A stretch of DNA of 64,000 bases from Akkermansiaceae bacterium (GCA_024233135.1 JACKPZ010000013.1:48500-112499); one strand, 5' to 3'; shown: positions 52,502-61,678, counted from the first letter of the stretch. Notes: generated from the letters alone by a model not told the origin. Translations and numbers: made by a program.

Positions 52502-52747
52502 TCAGTCGATCCCCCGTTCGCGCAGGAAGGGGATCAGCTCGTCGACGCCGAAGTCGGCGAGGACTTCGCCGTGCCAATCCATGGTCGGCGCCTTGTACTG
52601 GCCGGAAAGCTCGACCATTTCGCGCATGGCGTCGGGGTTTCCGGAGACGACGACGGTTTCCACCTCGATGTTCTCGCGTTGGAGATAGTCGACGACGTCC
52701 ACGCACCATGGACAGCCCGGCTTGATGTAGAGGATCGGCAGCGACAT
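52502..52747 (-). CDS. glutaredoxin
   Basis: 81 residues from the ATG ending at 52747. The active-site motif C12-P-W-C15 sits after MSLPILYIKPG. The rest keeps the thioredoxin fold, with APTMDW placing the cis-Pro as a Pro-Thr and GVDELIPFLRERG as the last helix. It is a short dithiol glutaredoxin, reduced by glutathione or thioredoxin reductase, cytosolic. A repeat-like GC stretch with a GGGCC/GGCCC hairpin separates it from the oxidoreductase, with which it is convergent. Confidence 0.9.
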   Translation of the reverse strand: MSLPILYIKPGCPWCVDVVDYLQRENIEVETVVVSGNPDAMREMVELSGQYKAPTMDWHGEVLADFGVDELIPFLRERGID

Positions 52748-52809
52748 CGGGGCGGAATCTGAACCGGGATGCGCGGCGTGCAAGCCGGAATGACGGGCCG
52801 GCGAAACTC

Positions 52810-53718
52810 TCAACCTTCGTCTTTAGACGGCCTCTCGAGTTTCCTGCGAGCCTCTTCGATGGCCTTCATCTGCTCTTCGCCGACCTCCGGATATCGCAGG
52901 CCGAGCCCTTGGATCGAGGTGGTGATGATGTCGGCGATGGCGGCGCGGGAGACGTATTTGCGGTCCGCGGGGATGACGTGCCATGGCGCGTGTTTCGTGC
53001 TGGTGGCGGTGAGCGCGGCTTCGAAGGCCTTGCGGTAGTCCTTCCAATGTTCACGCTCGGCCATGTCGTCGGCGGAGAATTTCCAGTGTTTCTCCGGGTT
53101 TTGGATGCGGTCGAGGAAACGTTCCCTCTGTTCCTCCTTCGAAAGGTGGAGGAAGAACTTGAGGATCAGGGTGCCGTTGCGGACGAGGTGCTTCTCGAAA
53201 TTGTTGATATCTTCGTAACGCTTTTCCCAAAACTTCTTGTCGGGCTCCGCGGGCGATCCGGGGCCGAGCCATTCCGGGTGGACGCGCACGACGAGCACGT
53301 CCTCGTAGTAGGACCGGTTGAAGATGCCGATGCGGCCGCGCTCGGGCAGCGCCTTCATGTAGCGCCAGAGGAAGTTGTGATCGAGTTCCTCGGCGGAGGG
53401 TTTCTTGAAACTGAAGACCTGGCAGCCCTGCGGATTCACGCCGGACATGACGTGGCGGATCGTGCCGTCCTTGCCCGCCGCGTCGATGGCCTGGAGGATG
53501 ATAAGGACGGAATGGGTGTTGCTCGCGTAGAGGAGTTCCTGCGCGACGGACAGGCGCTCCTTGCTTTCCTCAAGGATCTCCACCGCACGTTTCTTGATCG
53601 TCTTTTTGCCGAGTTCCTTCGCCTCGTCGGTCTCCGTCCAATCGGTCGGATAGTCGCCGAGGTCGACCTTGCTGCCGGGCGCGACCTTGAACTGTGCGAG
53701 GATCTTCGGGTCGATCAT
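52810..53718 (-). CDS. ppk2: polyphosphate kinase 2 family phosphotransferase
   Basis: 302 residues. The nucleotide-binding Walker A-like AIDAAGKDGTIRHV begins near residue 77. GCQVFSFKKPSAEELDHNFLWR, FNRSYYEDVLVVRVHP and KFFLHLSKEEQRERFLDR are the other PPK2 core blocks; a lid-helix region follows (NPEKHWKFSADDMAERE). It transfers phosphate between polyphosphate and nucleoside mono- or diphosphates, in the cytosol. The length and the TIGR03709-like ending suggest the class that favours AMP or ADP, but the class is not certain. Follows the coiled-coil gene in the same direction. Confidence 0.93.
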   Translation of the reverse strand: MIDPKILAQFKVAPGSKVDLGDYPTDWTETDEAKELGKKTIKKRAVEILEESKERLSVAQELLYASNTHSVLIILQAIDAAGKDGTIRHVMSGVNPQGCQVFSFKKPSAEELDHNFLWRYMKALPERGRIGIFNRSYYEDVLVVRVHPEWLGPGSPAEPDKKFWEKRYEDINNFEKHLVRNGTLILKFFLHLSKEEQRERFLDRIQNPEKHWKFSADDMAEREHWKDYRKAFEAALTATSTKHAPWHVIPADRKYVSRAAIADIITTSIQGLGLRYPEVGEEQMKAIEEARRKLERPSKDEG

Positions 53719-53749
53719 GGTGCGCGTGCCGCCGGTCGGGCGGCGGGTT

Positions 53750-54742
53750 TCAGTCTTTTTTCGGGGCGTTTTCCTCGAGCCACTTCCTGCGGGCTTCGAG
53801 TTTCTCGTTCAGATCGGCGAGGTAGGCGCGGCCGCGGGCGAACTGGTCGTAGGTGCGGAACAATCGGGCGACGTCCTCGCGCAGGTCGCGGCGGGCGTCT
53901 TCGATGAGCATGCCGGCATCGTGCGCCTGCTCGCGGCCGACGGCGGTGCCGCCGCTGCCGGTGGAGGTGGTGAGGCTCATCAACTGCGCGTTGAGATGAT
54001 CCTTGTAGGCGTCGATCTGGCCGAGCTCGGAGGTGTAGAGCGCGCGGGCGGACTCGCTGAGCTGGCGGTTCTTGAGCGAGTCCTCAAGCGAGCGGCGGCG
54101 TTGGTCGAGACGCTCGATGCCCTCCTGGATCGCCGTGGTGGTGTCCTTGCGGGCCTGGTCGGAGCCGACGCGGTCGCGGCGGTTTTGCTTCCACTCCTCG
54201 GAAACACGGTTGTTCTCGTAGTAGTAACCGTTCCAGTAGGAGCCGCCGTCGGATTCGTATTTCTCGACGTCCTGATGCGTCGGGATCGATTTCGTCAGTT
54301 CGGCGATTTGATCGACGCGTTTGATGATGCGGTCGTCGAACTTCGCGAGGTCGCCGCTCGCGCTTTCGTTTCCGGTGCGGATGGATTCGGCGATCTCCTT
54401 GCGTTTGGCGGCGTAGCGCTGGATGCCGTTTTTCAACGCCTCGACCGCCTCTTTTTTCATGTGGGTCACGGCGGTGCGGGAGTCCTGCGAGTCTTTCATG
54501 CCGGCGAGCATCTTCACCAGTTCGTCGACGCGTTTCTCGATGCGCGAGTCGAGTTCGACGATGTCGCGGCCCCACTCGGCGAGGCGCTCCTCGCGCTGGG
54601 CGATGTGGGTTTCCAGATTGGCGACGGACTCCCGGCGGGCCTCGATGTCCGAAGCGGGGGCTTCCGCGGTTTCGTCCTGCGCGCGCAATCCACCGGTGGC
54701 GAGAAGCGCCGCCGTTCCTCCAAGAATCAGCAAACGGGTCAT
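53750..54742 (-). CDS. exported coiled-coil protein of unknown function
   Basis: 330 residues from the ATG ending at 54742 (MTRLLILGGTAALLATGGLRAQ, signal peptide cleaved after LRA). The mature protein is nearly all charged heptad-like helix, in three long blocks (ANLETHIAQREERLAEWGRD, KRVDQIAELTKS, RLDQRRRSLEDSLKNRQL), with one aromatic patch (GGSYWNGYYYENNR) between them. It should form a periplasmic coiled coil, perhaps tethering or scaffolding envelope layers. No family is recognised. It precedes ppk2 in the same direction with a 31-bp gap, so may be co-transcribed. Confidence 0.75.
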   Translation of the reverse strand: MTRLLILGGTAALLATGGLRAQDETAEAPASDIEARRESVANLETHIAQREERLAEWGRDIVELDSRIEKRVDELVKMLAGMKDSQDSRTAVTHMKKEAVEALKNGIQRYAAKRKEIAESIRTGNESASGDLAKFDDRIIKRVDQIAELTKSIPTHQDVEKYESDGGSYWNGYYYENNRVSEEWKQNRRDRVGSDQARKDTTTAIQEGIERLDQRRRSLEDSLKNRQLSESARALYTSELGQIDAYKDHLNAQLMSLTTSTGSGGTAVGREQAHDAGMLIEDARRDLREDVARLFRTYDQFARGRAYLADLNEKLEARRKWLEENAPKKD

Positions 54743-54884
54743 GCTAACAGTGTGATCCCCCGGTTTCCGGCGCGGCAAGCAAGAAATCCTTCGCATCTGT
54801 GGAACAACGGGAGGCCCGCATCATGTTTCTTGTCATCCGCGGGACGTGGGATTGGAATCCGGATGTTTCAACGAAAGGGATCCC

Positions 54885-55226
54885 ATGAGCTACGACGACG
54901 ATTGGCCCGACGAAGCCGTAAACGAACGACGTGAGGCGATCCGCGAGACCATCCGGCGGGTCGACGTTTCGGAAATCCGCGCGCTCGGTAAAGAGCGTTT
55001 CGGAGATTCGGCGGACCCCTGGGCGGAGCGGTTCAACCGGTTTCTCAACACCCACCCGAAGGCGCGATACTATCAGGCGGAGGTGCCGGGTGGCTTCGAG
55101 ATCGCCTACTGCCACGACACCGGCGACGCGCTGTGGTTCCTGCCGGGCAGCGGGATGGGCGTGGTGCAGGAGAAGGGGAAGAGGTTTCTGAAAGAGCTTG
55201 TGAACTCGCTGGAACCTCTGGGTTGA
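54885..55226 (+). CDS. small acidic protein of unknown function
   Basis: 113 residues from the ATG at 54885, chosen because AAAGGGA lies at the right distance upstream as a good ribosome site. The N-terminus is acidic (MSYDDDWPDEAVNERREAIR), followed by helical charged sequence and a compact C-terminal region with GGFEIAYCHDTGDALWFLPGSGMGVVQEKG. No signal peptide. I recognise no family. It is divergent from the coiled-coil gene (142 bp between starts) and convergent with the GH3-family gene. Confidence 0.75.
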   Translation: MSYDDDWPDEAVNERREAIRETIRRVDVSEIRALGKERFGDSADPWAERFNRFLNTHPKARYYQAEVPGGFEIAYCHDTGDALWFLPGSGMGVVQEKGKRFLKELVNSLEPLG

Positions 55227-55231
55227 GGATT

Positions 55232-55253
55232 CATTTCCGGAGGGATGGAAATG
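55232..55253. terminator. possible bidirectional hairpin between convergent genes
   Basis: CATTTCC (55232-55238) pairs with GGAAATG (55247-55253) around an 8-nt loop, between the stops of the genes at 54885-55226 and 55267-56967. The stem is short and there is no T run. Confidence 0.35.
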
Positions 55254-55266
55254 TGACGGCCGGGTG

Positions 55267-56967
55267 TCATTGGTGAGATTCACCCGGTGCCACCTCCATC
55301 GCCGTTTCGTCCGGCTCGGGATGATAGGTCGCCTTGGAATCGAGCAGGATCGTCTTGGCCTGGAACAGGCGGCGGCCCTCCGCCACCAGCTTCTGTTTGC
55401 CGCGGTCGTACCATCCGGGTTTCATGACCTGCAGGACCGGCCCACGCAGGCGGCCGCTGCCCCGCTTGCCTTTCCATTCGATGTTGAGCCCGGAGATCGT
55501 TTCATCGACGGTCTTGAGGAATTGGCGGGCGGTTTCCTCGGGCGGCACTTCGTCGAACTCGACCTTGAACACGTAGCGCGAGTTGTCGCCGTCCGGCTCG
55601 GCCTTGAAGTGCGGTGCGGACAGCCCGGTTTCCTTCGCGGCGCTGCCGACGGCCTTGATCAGCTGGTTCACGCTCAGTTTCTCGCCGGTCAGGTTGGTCA
55701 TCCCACGGCCCTTGCGGCGGAACTCGACGACGGGTGCCCCCTGATACATGTCGACCACTTCGATGACGTCGTTCATGTCATAGCGGTAGAGTCCTCCGGT
55801 GGTGGTGATGAAGACGTAGTATTCCTTGCCCACCTCGACGCCGCCGATGTCGAGGAAGCTCCATGAGTCGGGATCGTCCGGGCGGGTGTCGATGTCCTCG
55901 GCGGGGACGAGTTCGTAGACATTGAGGTGGATCGAAAGCACGCCGCCGGCGCCGTGGTCGGAAACCGGGATGCTCATGCGCGCTTCGGATGCGAGATATC
56001 CCATGTCGCGCACGGGCGGCATGCCTTTGCCATCGGGATCATACCAGGTCGGAAACTGGTCGAGATAGGCGGACACCGTGCCGCCCTTCCAGCAACCGAT
56101 GAACGCCATGTCCGGCCAGTAGTCGGCCGGCAACAGCCTGCCGCCGCGCAAGGAACGCATCTGTTCGAGTTGCGCCGCGCGGGCCGGGTCGGCGCGGAGC
56201 CGCGGCTCGAGCTTGGAGCGGAGCTCCGGCTTGATTTCGAAGTCCCTGCTGAGCGTGCCGTCGCGGATGTCGCGGATCAAGGTGTCGGCGAGGCGGTCCG
56301 CCATTTCGGCGAGCTTCACGACCGAGGACGGATTCGCGGTGCCGAGCATGGTGATGTTCTCTGCGAGTCCGAAGCGCAGCAGCGTGTAGTATTTCGCGTC
56401 GTAGTCCTCGACCTCGTAGACTTCGTAGGGAACCGCGTAGGCGCTCTGGACGATGCCCGGCAGTTCGCGCACGACCATGCCGCTGGTGGAGCCGAACGGG
56501 ATGCCGCACGGGGTGTGCCCCTCGACGGCGGGCGAGACGATCGTGATGATCTTGCCGTCGAACATCTTCGGATGATCGGTGCGGGCGTAGTGGAGCCAGA
56601 CGGTCGTGCCGCCGCCCTTGCGGCAGGTCGGGGTGACCGGAATGTATTTCGGATCGCCGGTGGTGCCCGACGTTTGCGCGAAGAGGATCGGTTGCTCGGC
56701 GGTGAGGATGTTCGCCTCGCCGTGGGTCATGCGGTCGATGCGGGCTCGGATGTCCTCGTAGGAAATGACCGGCACGTTGCCCTGGTAGTCGCCGAGCGAC
56801 CGGATCGACCCGAATTGATAGGCCCTGCCGTATTCGGTGTCCTTGTTGCGCTCGAGGATCGCGCGGAGCAAGCGGTGCTGGGCGGCGACGGGGTCCTTGA
56901 GTGCCTTTTGGAACGGGCGGGCTCCCAAGCGGGCCTTCAGGGCGATGAGGGTGGCGGCGAGGCTCAT
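55267..56967 (-). CDS. GH3 auxin-responsive promoter family (acyl-acid-amide synthetase-like)
   Basis: 566 residues. The adenylate-forming core is visible: ERNKDTEYGRAYQFGSI, ILFAQTSGTTGDPKYIPVT (ATP loop), YASEARMSIPVSDHG, and VEVGKEYYVFITTTGGLYRYDMNDVIEV near the C-terminal hinge. In plants this family joins amino acids to jasmonate or auxin; bacterial members are widespread and mostly untested, some with amide-forming roles. Full length, soluble, no signal peptide. It follows the kinase gene in the same direction with a 17-bp gap, so it is probably part of the same operon. Confidence 0.92.
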   Translation of the reverse strand: MSLAATLIALKARLGARPFQKALKDPVAAQHRLLRAILERNKDTEYGRAYQFGSIRSLGDYQGNVPVISYEDIRARIDRMTHGEANILTAEQPILFAQTSGTTGDPKYIPVTPTCRKGGGTTVWLHYARTDHPKMFDGKIITIVSPAVEGHTPCGIPFGSTSGMVVRELPGIVQSAYAVPYEVYEVEDYDAKYYTLLRFGLAENITMLGTANPSSVVKLAEMADRLADTLIRDIRDGTLSRDFEIKPELRSKLEPRLRADPARAAQLEQMRSLRGGRLLPADYWPDMAFIGCWKGGTVSAYLDQFPTWYDPDGKGMPPVRDMGYLASEARMSIPVSDHGAGGVLSIHLNVYELVPAEDIDTRPDDPDSWSFLDIGGVEVGKEYYVFITTTGGLYRYDMNDVIEVVDMYQGAPVVEFRRKGRGMTNLTGEKLSVNQLIKAVGSAAKETGLSAPHFKAEPDGDNSRYVFKVEFDEVPPEETARQFLKTVDETISGLNIEWKGKRGSGRLRGPVLQVMKPGWYDRGKQKLVAEGRRLFQAKTILLDSKATYHPEPDETAMEVAPGESHQ

Positions 56968-56984
56968 GGCGTGATGGGGTGGGG

Positions 56985-58457
56985 TTATTCTCTGGATTTC
57001 GCGGATGCGTCGGCGGCCTGCTTGGCGAGGCTTCCGAGCAGTTTGACGTCCTCCGGCGAAAGCGGGTTGGCGAGCGTTCCCTCCTCGTTGCGTTCGAGCA
57101 GGGTGGCGATCATGCCCTCGGCCAGCGCCGGCCGCTTGCGTTCGATGGCGGTGTGGATCACGGTGAGCATGCGTTCGCGGACGATCGGGTGGACCTCGCT
57201 GCTCGTGCGGATGAACCGAAGCTCGCCGACGCTGCTGAGGATGCGGAGCGCGTCGAACTGGCCGAGCACCCAGCGGGCGTTGGTGACGTCGAGTTCGTGC
57301 CGGATGCGTTCGTGTTCGGTCTCCGGGACACCGGAACCATCGAGCTCGTCCTGAAGCGCGATCGCCTCTTGTTCGAGCTCCGTGAGTTCGGAATCGATCA
57401 CCGAAAGCCGGACCATCGCCTTATCCGCGAGCTGGAGGTCGATCCAGCGCTGGAATCCGATGAAGGAGCCGAGGACGAGCAGCGCGACGGCCGTGGAGGT
57501 GGCGACCAGTGCGCGCATCGGGTGGCGGCGCGAGGCGAAGCGGATCTTCTCGAAAATGTTCGGCCGCTTGGCGGAAACCGGCCGGCCTTCGAGGTGCGCC
57601 CGCAGGTCGGCGGCCAGTCCTCCGGCGTTCGCATAGCGCTCCGCGGGGTTCTTGTTCAGCGCCTTGAGACAGATCGCACAGATGTCGCGCGGGACCAGGA
57701 GGTTGAGGCGGCGTGGGTGCTCGGGGTCGCGGTGGATCGAACCGAGAAGCTCGGCGCGGTCGGTGTCCGCCTCGAAGGGCCGCTTGTCGGTGAGGATCTC
57801 GTAAAGGATCGCGCCGAGGGCGAAAACATCCGCTTCGGTGCCGGCGGCGGCCGAGCGCCCTTCGGCCTGCTCCGGCGCCATGTAGCCCGGGGTGCCCATG
57901 ATTTTGCCGGGGAGCGTGCGCCCGGAGGAACTGGAGCTGCCGGCGGTGCCGATGTGTTTCGCGAGGCCCCAATCGATGACGTAGACGGACCCGGCTTGGT
58001 CGATGAGGATGTTGGCGGGCTTGATGTCGCGATGGATGATCCCTTTGTCGTGGGCGGCGGCGACCGTTTCGCAGGCGTCCAGCAGCATCCCCAGCAGGCG
58101 CTTGCGCCGCGGGACGCTGGTCACCGGTTCGCGGGGATCCCAGATCAACTGGCCGAGGGTTTTGCCCTCGACCTTCTTCATCACGTAAAAGAGCCGACGT
58201 TCCGCGTCGAGACCCATGCCGTAGACCGGCAGCACGCCGGGGTGGTCGATCGATGCCATGATGGCGATCTCCTCTTCGAAACGGGAGCGGATTTCCTGAT
58301 CCTCCATCCACTCGGGGAGAAGGCGTTTCACCGCCAGGTGCTGGCCGAGGTCGGGTGCGAAGCCGTCGAGCACGCAGCCCATCCCGCCCTCGCCGAGGAT
58401 GCGGCCGAGATGGACCTCGCGGTGGATATCGACGGGCGGGTTGTCTTTCGGAATCAT
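56985..58457 (-). CDS. membrane Ser/Thr protein kinase
   Basis: 490 residues from the Met of MIPKDNPPVDIHREVHLGRI, ending at 58457. Kinase core: ILGEGGMGCVLDGF (P-loop), LAVKRLL (Lys), IIHRDIKPANILI (catalytic loop) and MGTPGYMAPEQAEGR. The metal-binding DFG is DWG here (VIDWGLAKH), a variant seen in related kinases. A transmembrane helix is at about 314-337 (ATSTAVALLVLGSFIGFQ), and about 150 helical residues follow outside. The start overlaps the stop of the enolase-superfamily gene by 4 bp (ATGA), so translation is coupled. Confidence 0.92.
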   Translation of the reverse strand: MIPKDNPPVDIHREVHLGRILGEGGMGCVLDGFAPDLGQHLAVKRLLPEWMEDQEIRSRFEEEIAIMASIDHPGVLPVYGMGLDAERRLFYVMKKVEGKTLGQLIWDPREPVTSVPRRKRLLGMLLDACETVAAAHDKGIIHRDIKPANILIDQAGSVYVIDWGLAKHIGTAGSSSSSGRTLPGKIMGTPGYMAPEQAEGRSAAAGTEADVFALGAILYEILTDKRPFEADTDRAELLGSIHRDPEHPRRLNLLVPRDICAICLKALNKNPAERYANAGGLAADLRAHLEGRPVSAKRPNIFEKIRFASRRHPMRALVATSTAVALLVLGSFIGFQRWIDLQLADKAMVRLSVIDSELTELEQEAIALQDELDGSGVPETEHERIRHELDVTNARWVLGQFDALRILSSVGELRFIRTSSEVHPIVRERMLTVIHTAIERKRPALAEGMIATLLERNEEGTLANPLSPEDVKLLGSLAKQAADASAKSRE

Positions 58458-59620
58458 GAAGATGGGGAATGGGAACTCCAATGGCCCTGGCGATGGACGG
58501 AGATGAGCGCCGGATCGACCGTGACCCCGAGGCCCGGAGAGTCCGGCAGGCGTGGTGGGTTTCCGCCGAGGCGCATCTGGAGCAGGGGGCTTGCCGGGTC
58601 CTCCGCGAGCAGGAGCTTTCCGAAGCATCCCTCCGCGTGCCGCATGTCACGGAATTCCGCGCAAAGGTGCAGGTGGGCGGCGGAAAGGACCGACGATTCG
58701 CCGACCTGGCAGCCGATCTGCACCCAGATCCCGGCGGCGACCGCCTCACGACAGCGGGCCAGGGTGGCGACGAGGCCGCCGCATTTCGAAATCCGCGCGT
58801 TGATCGCGGTGCAGGCGCGCGTTTCGACCAGCCGCTCGAGCGACGCCCGGGTGTTGAGGCTCTCGTCCGCCATCACGTCCAGGCCGGTTTCACTGACGAG
58901 CCGCGCGGCGCCGTCGAAATCATCCGCCGCCAGCGGTTGTTCGAAACTGGTGACTCCCTCGCGAGCGAGAGCCGGCATCTTGGCGAGCGCCTGCGGGACG
59001 TCCCAGCCCATGTTCACGTCGCATCGGAGCTCGATCCCGTCGCCCGCCCGGCGGTGGATCCTCGCGATTTCCGCCGGGTCGCTCCGCTCGTCGACCTTGA
59101 GTTTCAGCGCGCGGTAGCCGAGCAGTCGGTAGGCGAGCAATTGGGCGGTCTGCTTCCAATTCCTGCTCGAGGTGAGCACCCCGCTGTAGCGGAAACCTCG
59201 CGGCAGCTCCGGAGTAGGACCACCGAAAGGCGCGCGGCCGAAGTGTTTCCCGAAGGCATCGAGCAGGGCGAGATCCACCGCACACCAGGCGGCGCTCTGC
59301 GGGGCGTCCGCGGGAACCCAGCCGTTCGGCGCGATCCCGTCGCATTCGGTGAGAAACGCGGTGACGTCCTCGAAGCGATCGAACTCCATGCCGATGAGGC
59401 GGGGCAGGATGGATGTGGCCAGCATTTCGCAGGCGCCGTCGCGCGTTTCACCGGTGACGTAGGGACGGGGCAGCGCCTCGCCCCAGCCGGTGGTGCCATC
59501 GTCGAGCGTGAGTTCGAGGAAGAGGCTCGAGGACGTCTCCCGCGACGAGGCGGCGTGTTTGAACTTCACGCGGAAGGGGAGTTCCACCGCATGGAGGTTG
59601 TAGGCGGTGATCCGGGGCAT
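58454..59620 (-). CDS. mandelate racemase/muconate lactonizing enzyme family protein (dipeptide-epimerase-like)
   Basis: 388 residues. N-terminal cap domain, then an enolase-superfamily barrel with the KxK base pair in LKLKVDERSD, metal ligands in RCDVNMGW, FEQPL and MADESL, and Lys in NARISKCGG. This arrangement of Lys on both sides of the barrel is that of the MLE subgroup, which includes Ala-Glu epimerase and other dipeptide epimerases, muconate cycloisomerase and OSB synthase. Role in muropeptide recycling is a reasonable guess given the M14-like gene elsewhere, but the specificity residues were not analysed. Starts 4 bp after the hydrolase gene. Confidence 0.9.
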   Translation of the reverse strand: MPRITAYNLHAVELPFRVKFKHAASSRETSSSLFLELTLDDGTTGWGEALPRPYVTGETRDGACEMLATSILPRLIGMEFDRFEDVTAFLTECDGIAPNGWVPADAPQSAAWCAVDLALLDAFGKHFGRAPFGGPTPELPRGFRYSGVLTSSRNWKQTAQLLAYRLLGYRALKLKVDERSDPAEIARIHRRAGDGIELRCDVNMGWDVPQALAKMPALAREGVTSFEQPLAADDFDGAARLVSETGLDVMADESLNTRASLERLVETRACTAINARISKCGGLVATLARCREAVAAGIWVQIGCQVGESSVLSAAHLHLCAEFRDMRHAEGCFGKLLLAEDPASPLLQMRLGGNPPRLPDSPGLGVTVDPALISVHRQGHWSSHSPSS

Positions 59621-59624
59621 CGGT

Positions 59625-60638
59625 TCAGTGTTTGCGGGGCAGGGTGTCGATCCAGCGGATGATGTCGCGGGCGAGGCGGTCCGGCGCGTCGAGTTGGATC
59701 GAGTGCGTCTGGTCCGGGTACTCGATGATTCTCACGCTGCGGTTCGGGTTGCGGGTCACCAGCTCGCGGGTGGCGTCGTTGTCGATGATCCGGTCCTTCC
59801 CGGCCAGGAACAACAGCAGCGGCGGCTGCTCCCGCTCGTCCTTCCGTCCGACCATGCGGTCCATCGCCACGCTTTGTTTCAGGAAGCCGGCGGAAACGGT
59901 GTGCAGGCGGAGCGGGTCGTTCTCGATGTAGGCGAGTTCGTCCGGCTTGGTGGTGAACATCTCGGGTTCGATGGGAACCGGATGCTGGCGCTCGGGCGCG
60001 AAGACCATGTCGACAAACACCGCGGCCTTCTGCGGGGCGGTCATGTCGACCTTGGGTTTCATGCCCGGGGTGATGAGCACCATGCCGTCGACCCCGGCCG
60101 GGTGCTCGGCTCCGTAGGCGAGCACATATTTCCCACCCCACGACAGGCCGATCAGATAGATTTCATCATAGGAACCGGAGGTGCGGACGAGATCGACCGC
60201 CTGTTGGACGTCATCGACCAGGTCGATGCCCCGTCCGACGTGGCCGGAGACGAAGCCCCGGTTCTCGCGGTTGATGCCGCTTCCGCGGCGGTCGAGGCTG
60301 TAAACCGGATACCCGCGGGAGGCGAGGCGCTCGGCGGCGAGGTCGAACCACTCGGAATGACTCTCGATTCCGTGCAGATAGACGAAGGCGGAGCGCCTTT
60401 CGTTGAGCTTCCGCGGCCGGTGGACCACATAGGCGAGTTCCTTTCCATCGCGGGTTTCGAACGTGCGGACCTCGACGTTCGCGATACGACGGGCGATTGC
60501 TTCGGAAGCCGGGCCGGGCCGGGGCGCAGAACCGCAGTGGGTGAGCGACGGGACCAGCAGCGCGGTGGCCAACAGCCGACATGCGATGGATGCAGCGGAC
60601 ATCACCGCAGACAATCGACCGCACCACTTGTTGTCCAT
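59625..60638 (-). CDS. alpha/beta-hydrolase lipoprotein
   Basis: 337 residues. An N-terminal signal (with a second possible start 12 codons in, at Met-Ser-Ala-Ala-Ser, giving a cleaner leader) ends in the lipobox-like SLTHC-G, so the enzyme is probably lipid-anchored. The fold has the serine nucleophile in IGLSWGGKYVLA, FVYLHGIESHSEWF for the oxyanion hole, FLAGKDRIIDNDAT for the Asp, and QTHSIQL for the His. It resembles monoacylglycerol-lipase-like serine hydrolases; substrate unknown. Followed by the enolase-superfamily gene 4 bp downstream, forming a compact hydrolase-epimerase-kinase-GH3 run. Confidence 0.9.
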   Translation of the reverse strand: MDNKWCGRLSAVMSAASIACRLLATALLVPSLTHCGSAPRPGPASEAIARRIANVEVRTFETRDGKELAYVVHRPRKLNERRSAFVYLHGIESHSEWFDLAAERLASRGYPVYSLDRRGSGINRENRGFVSGHVGRGIDLVDDVQQAVDLVRTSGSYDEIYLIGLSWGGKYVLAYGAEHPAGVDGMVLITPGMKPKVDMTAPQKAAVFVDMVFAPERQHPVPIEPEMFTTKPDELAYIENDPLRLHTVSAGFLKQSVAMDRMVGRKDEREQPPLLLFLAGKDRIIDNDATRELVTRNPNRSVRIIEYPDQTHSIQLDAPDRLARDIIRWIDTLPRKH

Positions 60639-60658
60639 CCCGGAGTGATCGGCCGCCC

Positions 60659-61678
60659 TCAGCGAGCCACCTTCGCGTCCCGCGCCAGCGGATCCTCGAT
60701 GGTCACCTCGACCGTTCCGAGCGGCCCGCCTGTCACCTCGACGCGTTCCCCGGGATCGAGGAAGCTGGAGGTGTCAGATCCCTGTTTGATCGAGAGTTTC
60801 TTGAAGCGGCTCATGCCCAGCAGGTTCGCGAGGCGCACCTGCCACCGGGGGCTTTTGATCGCCACGCCGCCGGGGGTTCCGGTGAGGATCATGGTTCCCT
60901 TCCGCAGCGGGCTGTCCGGGAATCCCGCGTGGATCGAGCGCAGCATCCGCAGCGGAGTGTAAACGAGCCCGGTCACGGATTGGCGCTGTCGCAACTCGCC
61001 GTCGACCCGGGTTTCGATCGTGATCGGCGGGATGCCGTTCGCCACCGCCCGATCGGGAACCCAGGCCCGGTCGCCCGCCGGCATGAAACCGGGGAAGCTT
61101 TTCGAGATGCCCCAGTAGTCGTAGCGGTTCGGCATGCCTTCACCGAGGATGGCGAGGGAACGTGCGGATAGATCGTTGGCGATGAAGAAACCGATCTGTG
61201 GAATGAAATCCGGCTTCGCCAGGGCGTCCGGATCGATGTCGTCGAGCAGCACGAATCCAAGCTCGCCCTCGTAGTCGAGCAGGGAAACGGGCGTGAGGTC
61301 GTGGTCGCGGAGTTTCGCGCCGATGCCCGGTTCCAGTTCTTCCGCCGCCGCGACCAGCGAGGCCGTGTCCGGGATGGTCACGCGGGTGCCGGTGCGGGTG
61401 AAGGAGCGCGGGTGTTTGCGAAAGACGGGAGGGCTGGCGAGCGGATCGAACTCGGATGCGGTCTCCTCGATGTGCGCCGCATAGGAAAGTCCCACCGCGA
61501 AGATCTCCGTCGGTGCTTCGAGAGGAACGAACCGGCCTTCCGCCAGATCGTAGAGATGGAACGAGGCGGGAATGGGTTTCACCGGCAGGGGGCGGAACAA
61601 CCACCAGCCGATTCCTCCGACGGCCACAAGCACGGCCGAACTTCCGATGAACCCGAACCTGACTTTTCGTGACCACAC
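60659..61678 (-). CDS. membrane-anchored fumarylacetoacetate-hydrolase family protein
   Basis: About 339 residues from the GTG at 61678 (a GTG at 61711 is possible; the long open frame beyond overlaps the TolC-like gene and is rejected). The N-terminal SSAVLVAVGGIGWWLF is a transmembrane helix, so the enzyme domain faces the periplasm, unlike most family members. The FAH domain has VGLSYAAHIEE, EGELGFVLLDDID, FFIANDLSARSLAI and MILTGTPGGVAI, with acidic metal ligands. FAH enzymes hydrolyse or decarboxylate acylpyruvates; a membrane-anchored form is uncommon. It lies on the same strand as the TolC-like gene, which ends 56 bp upstream of it. Confidence 0.85.
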   Translation of the reverse strand: MWSRKVRFGFIGSSAVLVAVGGIGWWLFRPLPVKPIPASFHLYDLAEGRFVPLEAPTEIFAVGLSYAAHIEETASEFDPLASPPVFRKHPRSFTRTGTRVTIPDTASLVAAAEELEPGIGAKLRDHDLTPVSLLDYEGELGFVLLDDIDPDALAKPDFIPQIGFFIANDLSARSLAILGEGMPNRYDYWGISKSFPGFMPAGDRAWVPDRAVANGIPPITIETRVDGELRQRQSVTGLVYTPLRMLRSIHAGFPDSPLRKGTMILTGTPGGVAIKSPRWQVRLANLLGMSRFKKLSIKQGSDTSSFLDPGERVEVTGGPLGTVEVTIEDPLARDAKVAR

